A model generated the notes under the pieces. The model was not told where the DNA came from and ran no database searches. It saw nothing but the letters and a program-made list of their open reading frames with translations. From Cryptomeria japonica (taxonomy: Eukaryota > Streptophyta > Pinopsida > Cupressales > Cupressaceae), in contig NC_081406.1 of the NCBI RefSeq assembly GCF_030272615.1, forward strand, positions 231,748,396 to 231,808,395: a stretch of DNA of 60,000 nucleotides. Reading direction: 5' to 3'. A program made the translations under genes and the position numbers. Positions 43,547 through 55,791 of the stretch are shown in pieces (the stretch's first letter is position 1; every line of letters starts with the position of its first letter).

Positions 43547-43950
43547 TGTTGGAAGTGTGTGTTGATATGTTGTTTTGCTTGTCATTGATGTCAAACTTGT
43601 TGTTCTGGAATGGTCTGAAATGTCTATGGTGCAAAGTTATCTTGTTATGTATGTTGGAATTGAAGTTATCATTGATGTCAACATGTGTGTATGCAGGGCT
43701 GAGTTGATGGAGATGCAGAGAGCCATACAAGATACCCACTGGATGAAGATGCAACAGGCATGCAGAGTTGATTGATGTCAATAGTCGGAGGACAAAGATG
43801 CAGTGATGATATGTGCCACAGAGAGCATCACAAAATGCAGTTGAAGGTTTCAGATGTACAAATGGGTTGAATTCATGTGTTTCAAAGTTGGCATCATGTT
43901 CTACATTAGCCTCATGTGTGTTTGGATCCATCGGGTTTGGTTAATCCCTG
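43547..43950 (+). repeat. LTR start, family shared with 18788 (right end unknown)
   Basis: It begins TGTTGGAAGTGTGTGTTGAT after a polypurine tract and matches 18788-18900. The 3' limit cannot be placed. The open frames here (66 codons plus, 134 codons minus) have no known motif. Confidence 0.6.
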
Positions 43951-45441
43951 TTACAGATAGAAAAATGTTGAAAATGCATAACGTTAGAAGTTTTCGATGT
44001 GACCCCATCTTTCGATAAGACCATGGGGGCTTCATTTAGTGAACTTGGTTTATAGCACGTGTGTTCATGGCATACTAAAGAATCCCTCTATTTTCAAAAA
44101 ATATTGCCCTAAACTCCTTTTTTGTCGCCCCCTCCTAATACACAGACTGAATTAAAAGCCCCCTATTTTCACCAAATATTGTATTTTTTCATTGCCCAAA
44201 TTAAAAAGCCCCCTATTTTCACCAAATATTGTATTTTTTCATTGCCCAAATTAAAAAGCCCCCTATTTTCACCAATAGGCAATATATTGTACCCTCATTT
44301 TTTGGATATTAAACCCCTGAATATGAATGCATGTGATATAATATTGCCTAGCCAGTGAAGCCCCTGTGGGCAAGACCATCTTCGTGTCTTATCAGGTTTC
44401 ATTATTATACCGACATAATTCATTTTTCAATGTAGTGGTCGTCATGTCTTGGTGACAAGCAGTTTGTGTCGATGGTTTGGTATGTTTAGGTAGTGATGTG
44501 TCGAGTGGGCCCCCTTTCTCCTTCATGCTCTGATGTGTCATGTGGCAGGCCCTGATTGGCTCTCTCTGGCCCTTTATATCTTGGCGACATGTTTTTTTGT
44601 TGGTGGGGCCTCGACTGGGCTCATTGGTATCCACGTGCCTGTTGCTGATTGAACCTGTCAGGTTGTGTTGTGATTGTATGGGACCCTCCTTCTTTGAGCT
44701 TGGATGTGCCATGTGGTAGCCACTAGATGTCTCTCAAACTGTGTGGGTCTCACTGTAAATGTGACCCTTATTGGCTTATCGCATCCAAATGGAAAAGAAG
44801 AAGTTGTTTTTTCTTTCATGTTGAGTTCCGATTAGCCTTTGACCCTCGATAGTCAGGCCCACATTGTTTGAGTGTCTGAAGATGTACAACTAGCGACTAT
44901 GTATTGGCTCTACCTGATGGTGACGTGTTCATATGGGAGCCCGTGGTGATGGACTAGCAAAAGTTCCTTTCCGACATGACTTGCCCTTTCGGCAAGACCC
45001 TTTCTCCTTTTGGCTGCCCCTTTGGATTACACTTAAATACCTTCTTTCGGTATGACCGCAAGGGTGTCTTGTCGACACCTTTCTCTTTTTGGCATGACAA
45101 TAGACTTTGACAAGACTTTTATTTCCTTTCACTGATAGTCTAAAGTCAAAGCGATAAGGTTGATCATGATATCCCACACAGAGGAAGGAAAATAAATGAA
45201 GACCTTGCGGGATACCAAATATGGAGGCAAATGAGGGAATCCCGCTACCCCGCGGCGTTGAAAAGGGTGAGATGCAAGTGTGCGGGTTAAAAATAAAACA
45301 AAGAGGAGAGAGGCTTCCCGCCATCTCGTATTGTAGAAAGTCGTGGTCAAATGAACATGTGAGGTAATTGCAATCATGGTATAGCGTATCTTGTTATCCC
45401 GCGTCGTAGCAAGGTAAAGTGAAAAAGTTGTGTGGAGTAAG
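43951..45441. other. Unassigned sequence with a 50-bp tandem repeat
   Basis: CCCTATTTTCACCAAATATT recurs at 44161 and 44211, and in shortened form at 44261, with an exact 50-bp period. Further on, phrases such as GGCAAGACC and TTTCGGTATGACC recur loosely (44370, 44990, 45045). Around 45200-45420 there are CCCGC-containing phrases. No coding region is supported. Confidence 0.6.
44161..44275. repeat. Tandem repeat, period 50 bp, about 2.3 copies
   Basis: The first two units are identical by eye (44161-44210 and 44211-44260). The third stops after ACCAATAGG. Identity of the copies suggests a recent duplication. Confidence 0.92.
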
Positions 45442-46550
45442 TGCTGGCTTGATGATGATTGTAATGGATGACTTCATGTGTTGTCATTGATGGCAGATGT
45501 ATACACACACATATATGTTCACATTGTCACAGTCATCTTAGTTAAGAAAAACCGGTATTACTCCTAAGTCTTTGTATTGCAAAACCAGTATCATATGTAT
45601 AGTGAAGTTCAATTAGTTTTGAGGGTGTCTAACTGGTATATGTAGACAACCGATATATGCAAGAATGACATGACACCAACCTAGAGATTCAACAGAGATC
45701 ATCAAAGGAGCAAATGGAGGACAATCGGTGTATGAATTGGAAGAGGTTAACTCTTAACCGGTATCGATGTTTCAACCGATTTGACTGATTGTGTGATGAG
45801 TTATCACCAGTCGTGATGAGTTATCCCTAACCGACAGATTTGGTGGCAATCTATGATGTGTTATGTTAGATTGTCCAGATACACCGCACCCAGGAAATTG
45901 TGATGAAGTTCCTAAGCTGACATGAATTTAATGTCTATATAATGACATTATGATGAACTAATTTTATGATGCGAGATAGAAGTGTTAAGTTGTTGCGATT
46001 TACTGAAGGCATTGCAAAGTATGTCAATGATGCAGTTTTGAGTGAGCAAAAGAGGATCTATTCAAGCAAGATGTGCTACTTCTAGATTACACCACCTGTT
46101 GTTTTCTAATCACTACAACAATCAAATCTCCTAACCAAGTAAGCTCTAACAAGATTCATTGTACAAATCCTCTAACCAAGTGATCCATTAGTTTGGGTTT
46201 GAAATCCTCTACCAAGGTTACTCCTAACAGGGCTTTGGGATCTTTAACAGGATTCACTCCTAGCAGAACACTTTGTAGACCCTAACCAGTCAGTTACCTA
46301 TTACTGCAGATAGTTAACTTGTGAGTCCCATCTCATCATGGTTTTTCCTAGTTGGGTTTCCCACGTATAAACACGTGTTATGGTGGATGTTTTACTTGTT
46401 GTGGATGATTTAATATCATTTTGGATTGCATGCATAGTATTTAGTAAGTTGGTTAACTGTCTTTACCAGTCTGTGCTTAAAGTGGTATTATTTTTGTTGT
46501 CACTGATTCACCCCCCGCCCCCCCCCTCTCAGTGCTTTATAAGTCTATCA
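45442..46550 (+). repeat. Solo LTR with perfect 5-bp target duplication GTAAG
   Basis: The 1109-bp sequence begins TGCTGGCTTGATGATG and ends AAGTCTATCA. GTAAG stands at 45437-45441 and again at 46551-46555. Near the right end is TGATTCACCCCCC followed by a C-rich run and CTCTCAG, the usual Copia LTR tail. ACCGGTAT and AACCGAT phrases recur inside it. No internal region is attached, so it is the product of LTR-LTR recombination. Strand is inferred from the Copia-like tail. Confidence 0.9.
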
Positions 46551-46555
46551 GTAAG

Positions 46556-47082
46556 AACACTATTGGAATAGAGGTTTTCCCTGCTATCCCACAACAAGAA
46601 GATGAAGAGAAAGAGGATCCCACAGGGCAAGAAAATGAAAGAAGAGTGAAGCACCCCGCTAGCCTGCATGAATAAAATGGACATGTAAATGACAATGTGG
46701 AGCAAATGAAGGGAAGGAAGAGAGTTGTTCCTGCCAACCGACAGGAAGAGTTCTCTCACAAGAACGTGTGTAACATGTGTGTTATGTGATCTATTGAACA
46801 CATTGATGCAGCCTATGAAATCCACGTGGCGATTGATCGAGTTTGACCAAGCGACTTGGACGTCCAATGAGACATTTTTGAGGATACATTTGCATGCTGA
46901 TAGGGAAGATGGTCCACATGGAAGTCGACCAAGTTTGACTAGATGATCTGGATGGCAAATGAGAAGATTATGACAACAGAGTGCATGCCGATAAACACAA
47001 AGTTTTACATGGCAATTGACCGACATTGACCAAGTGATTTGGAGGCTGAATATGAAGACATGCAACTTCCTGGTGGTCAAAT
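46556..47082. repeat. Degenerate tandem repeat, period about 92 bp
   Basis: CACGTGGCGATTGATCGAG (46823), CACATGGAAGTCGACCAAG (46915) and TACATGGCAATTGACCGAC (47006) start three related units. Each contains TTTGACCAAG or a variant, a GACTTGGA/GATTTGGA-like phrase and AATGAGAC/AATGAGAAG. The flank before 46823 has no recognised feature. The solo LTR interrupts this region. Confidence 0.7.
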
Positions 47083-47322
47083 ATGAATGCTAATATGTAT
47101 AGGTCGGTGCCTGAAGAGTTGGTGCACATAAATGAAGTTGTTGTTGATCTTTTCAAGGTAGGTCAAGAGAGGAAAAAAAATGCATTAATAGCGACCAAGC
47201 TAAAAACTTTTTGTGTGGCTCGAGGAAGGATATCAGATCTCATCAAGAAAATGAAGTTTACTAAACTTAGTAATCAATACACAGAGAATTATCTTAAGTC
47301 AAAAGAAGTGCATTTATTTTAG
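47083..47322 (+). CDS. Unrecognised short open frame, 79 codons
   Basis: A balanced-looking sequence (EELVHINEVVVDLFKVGQE, then KLKTFCVARGRISDLIKKM) ends at TAG 47320-47322. I know no family for it, and no supporting neighbours or signals were seen. It may be a fragment of an unrecognised retroelement gag. Confidence 0.2.
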   Translation: MNANMYRSVPEELVHINEVVVDLFKVGQERKKNALIATKLKTFCVARGRISDLIKKMKFTKLSNQYTENYLKSKEVHLF

Positions 47323-47733
47323 ACTACTATCTGTTTGAGTGATGTGTACAGAGAATCCAATCAGTAGGCAGATAAGATCTCTTAGAGACTCGAGAAGATC
47401 AGATTTTGAATCCATTCCTGTAATATAGAAAGAAATTTTGAAACTGTAAAAACAGAAATCAAACAAAAAAGAAAGAACATAGTAGATAGATCTTAGGTTT
47501 GGAGGTCCGGGAGTGACCTGCTATGTGATTAAGCATGTTTGTAGTAGGTCAATGACCCGAATTGTGTAACCCGAACGTTATCGGTTATCTATAATTAGTT
47601 TTCATAATCTAATATATTTTGTTCTGCATTGCCTCCATCATAGCCTCTTGTTTCCATTGTGTTTACTCTTGTTGCCCGATCTAGATTGATCTCTTTGAAG
47701 TCCCTCCTAATTGGTGATTGCACCAGTTTAACA
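47323..47733. other. No recognised feature
   Basis: AT-rich sequence; nothing that I can support as gene, repeat end or RNA. Confidence 0.5.
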
Positions 47734-49711
47734 TGATGGACCCATCAAAAGTGAAACTTAATCTCAGTTCATGACTACATGAATAATATCCCATGATATT
47801 TCAATTAGTCTCAAACTAAAGAAATATAAGAAGTGTGAAGCATACAAGGTACAACATACATTACACCTTACATTGATTCAATTTTATACACCCCCTTACA
47901 ATTGACACTTTATAAGTGTAATACATATGCAACACTAATTGGAGTGAAAAATGCCGCTTTATAATAAGTGTAGAATTGTCACCACTAATGACAATCAAAT
48001 TGGATTTGACAAATGAAAGTTATGTTAATTTTGAGTTTTCTAATTTTGCCTTTGATTTAGATACAACAAATTAAATGCATTGCAAATTACCACCAAAAAA
48101 TAATTGTGTTTGCAAATGTAAGGAGAAAAAAGAGGTTAAATTTGATGGTCTTCACTTTGCATACAAATTCAAAGACCATGAATATAAAGCAAATCTGAAA
48201 ATATTGAAATGAAAATTCCTCTCTAATGAAAGCATTGAATTCCACGCCAAATTGTGGGTGGTCACTTGTTGGAAATGACATGACAATTTGACATAAGAAG
48301 GTTCTAGCGGAATTTCAGACACCAAATAATCAGATGCCACTTCACCTCAATAATTTGGCTATTTTCATAGCTTCTGCAATAATTTCATTGGTTTCTAGAA
48401 TGTAGACTAAAGATCAAACCTATTACAATACTTTTCACTCAGCAAATACAAAATTTAAAGTAGATTCCACACTCTTTCTTACCTCACATGACTCTACCAA
48501 GTGCGCCAAAAGTTTTGAGTTTCAGGCCCCAAAAAAATGCCCAAAGAATGGTCGTGAGCCAATCATTTCTAGATGTAAATTTTTAATGCCACAACTCTGA
48601 TTTCCATGGATTTTTCCAGCGAAAATTTATATCAAATGCGAAGATTTTGGCAGTCATGGGACAGGTCTAATTTAGAATGGCTTAAAGTGTTAACATTTTC
48701 TAGAATTAATATATTGCTTAGTATGTGTAATTTAAGACTGACGGTCGAACTTAATAGAGAAGATCAAATAACAGAAAATAAAAATAAAAAATAACTATTT
48801 TTAGATGGATCCAACTAACAGATCAATTTGATAGAGAATGCATCTGGCTGCCAAAGGAATGCCATTCAGTGCCGCAGAGATCAAATTTATGCCAGACTTG
48901 CAGATTGTTGTAAAGAGGTGAAAATATTTACAAATTTAACAAATATTTTGCTGGTTGAAGCAAATAAAGGTAGAATGTAGGCACGTAGATGCTAATGGAT
49001 AGAGAAAATGACAGGCAAAAAGCTTTAAATTTCAGATCAACTGTACAAGTGCTTAAATTTGCAGGTCACTAGCCAAAAAATTGGGGAATTTGAAAATTTG
49101 AGTGTAGGAATACATAAAATTTCCAGATCTAATTGGAATTTAACTCTTGCAAGGAAAATTATAGCAAATTGAGCAATCATTTACAAATATTGATATGAAT
49201 TTTGCAAATTTCCTCAATATTTAATCAAATTTTCTCAATATTTACAAAATATTTCATAGAATTGCAAAATTCTCAAATACAAAACCATCAAGTATTTTTA
49301 AATAATTTCATAAAATTAAAAATATTTGTTACAAATGTGAAAAAAATATAATATTGAACAAATTTTACCAAAACTGTAATTTTATGTTGAGTTTTCACAA
49401 CAAAGCTAAAATTGCAGCCTCCACTCAAAATCTTCATTCCCAAATTGCTTGTAAATCATTTGTGTCTCCATTGCACTAGCAAAGAGGCTAATATCATGCG
49501 AGAAATTTATCCATGAACACTAGGCAAATAGAAAAAACAAAGAGAGAGAAATGCAAAGCGAAATGAAGAGTGATGCATTGAGTGAGATGAGTGAATTGGA
49601 TTACATTAGGAGAGGAGTGGTATACTAAGAACAAATATTCTACGTACCACCCTACCTAACTTGCCATATGGGCCAGATGCCACATCACCTAAACATGATT
49701 ATACACCAACA
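47734..49711 (-). repeat. LTR-like repeat of about 2 kb, solo
   Basis: On the minus strand it runs from TGTTGGTGTATAATCATG to GTCCATCA, so it has TG...CA ends. The first 200 bp on the plus strand match 10513-10730. The last 80 bp match 9100-9182, where a polypurine tract adjoins. Flanking 5-mers (TAACA and GTAAT) do not match, so insertion cannot be proved. It cuts a Gypsy integrase at 49712. There are no coding motifs inside. Confidence 0.55.
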
Positions 49712-52600
49712 GTAATGAAGTCCATTGATATTTCCTCCCAACATTGCATTGAAATGTTTAATAGTCATAATATTCTTTGAATCTTTATTATTTCATCTTT
49801 ATTTCTTTAACATATTAAATATTCACCAAAAAATTCTTGAAATCTACTTTAGACCTTCACAAAGAAATATTTCTTTATACAATGATCTAGGTCTTTAAAA
49901 AACCTGAATATTCTCCTATTGGCGAATCATGCATTTGAGATAGCATGTCTTCTTTTAATTGAGAATTTTAATATTAAAATAATCTATTTTTGTACCATAA
50001 TGAATCTTTTTTCCAAACATACTTATTAGAAGAAGATGGGTCATGTTAAAGTTTTAGAGTGACATTATGTATTTGAGCATCATGTTGCCACTCATCTCAT
50101 GCAACTTCTAACCATTTAGGTTTTCATAAAGAAATAACACAAAGATTTGCTTCCTCTACTTCTTGTTGAGAAAGGGTATCAACAACAATATTTTCTTTAT
50201 CGTTTTTATAAATGATTTCAAAGGCATACCCTAGCATCTTGCTAACCCATTTTTATTGTTTTGGTGAGGATAGTCATTGTTGCAAAAAATATTTGAGACT
50301 CTCATGATTTGTCTTGACTTTGAAATACCTTCCCATTAAGTTAAATAATGACGCTAATATTTACTTCTCATATGTAGGCCTTAGGAATTTTTTTCCTTTG
50401 AGTTATCAACTCTCAAATGCTAATGGACACCCTTCTTGCATTATTGCACCAATTCCATGTCTAGAAGCATCACATTCTACCACAATTGTTTTAGAGAAGT
50501 CTGGGATAGCTAGCATAGGACTTGAAGTGAGAGCTTCTTTTACTTGTTTGAAGGTATGGGTGGCTAGCTTTAACCATGAAAATGAATTTCTTTAATAATA
50601 TTGTTAACTTGGCAATATGATATGAGCATAATTACAAAAATATCTTCTATAGTATCTTGTTAGACCCAAAAATCCTCTCAAACCTTTGATTTTTTTTTAT
50701 TTTTATTTTTTATAAATTTTGGCCATTATTTTTCTACAACAATCTTCTTAGCATCTACCTTAACACTTTCATGTGACATCACATGTTCGAAGTTTTCTAT
50801 TCTTTCAACCCATAAGACACAATTAGATTTCTTGGCATACGGTTGATTATCTTCTAAAATTTATAATATCTTCTCTACCTGTTACAACTGTTCTTCCCAT
50901 GATTTACTATAAGGATATCATCAAAGAATACCAATACAAATTTACAAAGAAGTTGGTAGAAAACTAAGCTCATGTAGCTTTGAAAAGTTCATGGGGAATT
51001 AGTTAAATCAAAGGGTATTACTAATCATTCGTAATGTCCCTCATGTGTTCTAAAGTTATTTTTATGTATATCCTCTTCCTTTATACGCATTTGATGATAG
51101 CTAGAACATAAATCTAACTTAGTAAAGAAAATCTCACCATTTTGTTCATCTAATCATCTATCAATAATAGGAATAGGAAACTAATCCTCAAGAGTGAGAT
51201 TATTGAGATCCATATAATCAAGACACATTCTCCATGACTCATCCTTCATTTTAATCATAACTAGTGGAGATGAATATGAACTTTTATTAGGACAAATAGT
51301 TCTTGAATTCAACATTTCCTTGACTAATTTTTTAATTTTAGCCTTTTGTTCATAATGATAATGATTTGGTCTAATGTTATGAGGAATGCTTCCAAGATTT
51401 AACTCAATGGCATGATTATGGTCTCTAATTGGGGGTAGACCTTTGGATTCTTGAAAAAATTGGTATTTTTGAATGATCTTTTGAAGTTCTAGTGCATGTT
51501 GAGTTTTCACATCTTGTGCTTCTACAAAATTTAGTTGTGCCACTAGACCATAAGATCCCTTCTTAAGTAAGTTTTATATCCTATGGGAGCTAATAATTTG
51601 ATTTGGAAATGATTTTACTCCTATAAGTTTAAAATTTTGTCAAGTAGAGTTAAAAGTCAAGGATAATTCTTGAAAATTGAAGGGCATTGTTCCTAACTGT
51701 TTAAGCCATTGTACTCTGAAAATGACATTTGCTCCTCCTTTTGGAATAACAAATAACTTTGAATCTAAATTATAATTTCCAATTGAAATTTTTATATGAT
51801 GTACTTACCACCACAAGAAATTTGCTTTCCATCAACTACCATGACTTGTAAATTAGATACTAGATACACAAAACAATTAATTTCATGAGCCAATCTTTTA
51901 TCAATAAAGTTGTGTATTACTTGTATCAATCAACACTGCCACCTTTCTCTTTTATATATAACCAAACACTTAAAATGTTTGTGGTGTTCTTGTTCTATTC
52001 AATGCATGTAAGGAGATAGTAGCATTATTTTCTTCCTCTAAATTTTCATGCTTTAGTTCCATATCTGGTTCTTGTATAAATACTTATTGATCTTCTTCAA
52101 CCTCACTCTCAATAATCATTAATGGCCCCTAGACCATTTGCTATCACAATGCTAACATAGACCTTTTCCTCTTGTATTTGCCTCTTGTTGAAGAGAGATC
52201 TTAGTTATTTGTCTTGGGCTAAAGAAGTTGGCCTCATTCTTGTTAATAGGATAGTGATATTTTTGTATTTCCATCTTACGGTTTGGACTTGTGTTAAAAT
52301 TTTTGTGGCAAGGTTTTGTAGTTCACTATGTAATTCTTATTACATAACTTTTCTAACTATACAAGGTTCCAACAAATTAACATATTGTTTAATTTGTTCA
52401 TTAAGTTCATTGATGTAGAGATAATCTTTGATAAGGTGTCACATCTTGAGTTCGAATTGAAACCTATTTCATATGTTTAATGTTATATCCAGTTATAGAA
52501 CCTATTTGTTTTCAATTTTTTAAGTTGGGTAAAATAGCTCCCCTTCCATGGTTGCTCATAGTGGGATACTAATTCATTAGTAAATTCTCTTCAACCAAGT
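49712..52600 (-). pseudogene. Ty3/Gypsy gag-pol remnant: gag knuckle, protease, RT, RNase H, integrase start
   Basis: On the minus strand, from right to left: a gag finger region with RGKGLC.HCDSKWSRGH (about 52185-52135); protease around 51960-51570 (LIDTSNT, the D-T/S-G-like site, then LAHEINCFVYLV and MVVDGKQISCGGKY); RT starting in the 51543-51181 frame (SKGLPPIRDHNHAIEL, SSYSSPLVMIKMKDESWRM); and the catalytic FFDDIL near 50930-50913. The RT thumb FLGLTRYYRRY, RNase H VVECDASRHGIGAIM (about 50500-50440), DTLSQQEVEE near 50180, and integrase finger MHDSPIGEYSGFLKT near 49950 follow. It stops at the start of the integrase core (SMDFIT) where the 2-kb repeat begins. Stops and frameshifts are frequent. 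Confidence 0.9.
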
Positions 52601-53480
<880 letters not shown>

Positions 53481-53507
53481 TCATCTACACAAATAATTGC
53501 TAGGCGT

Positions 53508-54164
53508 TTAATTACTTGACCTTGCCTGCAAGGGACCAACCCCTCGTACCCCCACCTCATCCACCTGGCTGCCTTGAAGATTCTCCCATATCTCTCGATC
53601 ATTCTCTTGCATTAATTTTTCTGCCATTTTGGAGAATTTATCTACCTCCACATTCCCCTCACGTTTTACATGTGAAATTTTGAAATTTTGGAATGTTAAA
53701 ATCAAGTTCTAATCATCTTCATATCTTGTCTAGCTTCCAATTCTTTGTCCCTCTTTTGATTAATGCATTTGTTATGATTCGTGAATCTCCTTCTAATTGT
53801 AGCTTGGAGACCAATAATGTTTTAGCCAATTTAAGAGCCACTTTTGCTTCTACCTCATTTTTCATGCTATCTTCAAGCCTTTGCATGCTCCATGCCAAAG
53901 TAGCTCCCTGCCAATCCCTAGCTACACAACCAGCTCCGAAGACCCTAGATTGCCTTTCGAGGCACCATCGAAATTGATTTTTATCCACCTCTCCTTTGGC
54001 TCAATCCAAACTATCTTTTTGCCCTCTATATTTGGTGGATTAACCCACTTCAGTCCATTAACATGCTCACTCCTCCAATTAAATATTAAAATGTTATCTA
54101 TTGGAAGTACAAGTGTGCAACTATTGGTACATGTGAAATATTTTAGTGAACTTATAATTATCAC
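53508..54164 (-). pseudogene. LINE-type (RVT_3-like) RNase H remnant
   Basis: The minus strand reads WIKINFDGASKGNLG (about 54010-53970), GAGCVARDWQGATLAWSM, NEVEAKVALKLAKTLL and LEGDSRIITNALIKRG (about 53800-53750). It ends with HVKREGNVEVDKFSKMAEKL (53670-53610). The order and the acidic residues (D in FDGAS, E in NEVEA, D in EGDS, D in VDKFSK) fit the plant RNase H domain attached to LINE reverse transcriptases. The frame changes at least twice and there is no RT upstream, so it is a truncated fragment. Element C begins 38 bp further right. Confidence 0.8.
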
Positions 54165-54224
54165 GTATTTGTGTTTTTAAAGATAGTAATTATAAGCTTA
54201 GGGGTAAGTGCACAAAGATGGTGG

Positions 54225-54415
54225 TCAAAAAGGGGGGTATAAGTAGACACTTTTTTTTCTTCTGAAATCAGGTGAACCTGAACTTGGAGGCAAAATTTGA
54301 AAGTCATCCACTCAAGATATGAAGATAATAAAAGAACAAATATTGTAGTACTCTGAATCTAGTTTCCAAACTACTAAACTTTTTCAAAATTGGATAAGAT
54401 TAAGGGTGTCAAATC
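54225..54415 (+). repeat. Subterminal block shared with copy A (inverted)
   Basis: It matches the reverse complement of 2644-2842, from the pyrimidine run and GAACTTGGAGGCAAAATTTG through AGTAGTTTGGAAAC (in complement) to the GTCAAATC edge. Confidence 0.88.
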
Positions 54416-55082
54416 CTTCGCGCACAGAAAAATAGACCCTAATTTTTTCAAAAAAACATAACATAGTGTCTGACGTGCGCATCAAAAAAGTCATAGTTAG
54501 ATTTAGTATTTTGACAAATCCTTTGGCAGAAATATAGTTAAGAGTGAGCACTAGAAGATGTGTATTTTTTTGTAATTTTTTGTTGAGTATTTTTTTTTTT
54601 ATGATTTTTCCAATCGAGCACATCCTGAAAATTAGGTACCTGTTTGTGCGCGAAGCATAAGTTGCACTAAAAAAATCCAAAATACATTTTTTTTTAAATT
54701 GTAAAGAATCAAGTGCACTACAATAATATATAATTTTTTAAAAATTTGGATAAGTATATCAAAAGTTATTAAAAAAATGGTGCACGTATGTCTATGAGAA
54801 CTATGGAGACACTGGTAAAAGAAATTCAATAGTAATATGTTATTGTTGTTCAAATTTTTTTAAAAAAATACGGTTGGAAATCTCAAAAGATGGGTGAAAA
54901 TATGGTGGCAATTTTAGAAATACCCACTTGATGAAGTGTAAAGTGTAAACCTGATGATGACAAAGTTGAGAAACCAAGTTGATAAAATAAAACACATCAA
55001 AAAGGAGGGAAACGGAGGGAAATCAAACTTCCAAACCGTAGCTTTGTCATCCAGGCCTATTTTCCAAGCCTAAATAGTCAAA

Positions 55083-55215
55083 AGCGCGTACGGGGTACCT
55101 ATGGTATAAAAAGCGTGTACGGGGTACTTATGGTGTAAGAAGCGCGTACGGTCTATGTTAACTATAAAAAACGCGTACGCACTATTTTTACTATAAATAG
55201 CACGTACACGCTTTT
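55083..55215. repeat. Left subterminal array, five units of about 30 bp with CGTAC cores
   Basis: Units start near 55083, 55113, 55142, 55171 and 55200. Each begins with a GCGCGTACGG-like core and ends ACTATAAAAA or a variant. GTAC is constant while flanking bases vary. Confidence 0.88.
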
Positions 55216-55244
55216 AATGTTTAAATTTTGGGAGTGTGTATAGT

Positions 55245-55556
55245 ATGATATTGTATATATAATATGTGTCTATACATATAATATATAATTTATATATAAT
55301 ATAAAAATATATAATATATAATATTTATATATGTATATATGTATATATAATATATATATATATATGTATTATAATAATATATAATATATATATATACTAT
55401 GTATATAATAATATATAATATATTAAGTATATATATACACACATATGTGTGTATCTATGTGTATTGTCTCCCTCTCTCCCCCTCTCGAGCATGTATAAGG
55501 TCTCTCTCTCTCTCTCTCTCTCACTCCCTCTCCCTCTCTCCCTTCATCCATACCCC

Positions 55557-55625
<69 letters not shown>
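55245..55625. repeat. (AT)n-rich, (CT)n and (CA)n microsatellites
   Basis: TATA-type sequence runs from 55245 to about 55440. (CT)n tracts are at 55502-55525 and 55558-55593, ending in (CA)n at 55594-55622. Confidence 0.9.
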
Positions 55626-55626
<1 letters not shown>

Positions 55627-55791
55627 TATCTTCTTTTTGTTTGCATATATATAAGGTGATAAGAAGATTGACAAGGTGTTCAGTTTTCTCTTTTTGTTTA
55701 AAGAAGATGGGATATAAAGTAGAACGTTTGAAGAAAATGAACGTATTGGTTTCTTTGGATCGCGTGGATGTATTGGTTGGATAATATTTAT

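Noticed and set aside
50314-50595. 93-codon plus-strand frame inside the Gypsy region
   Set aside because: It is antisense to a well-matched RNase H segment of the minus-strand pol.
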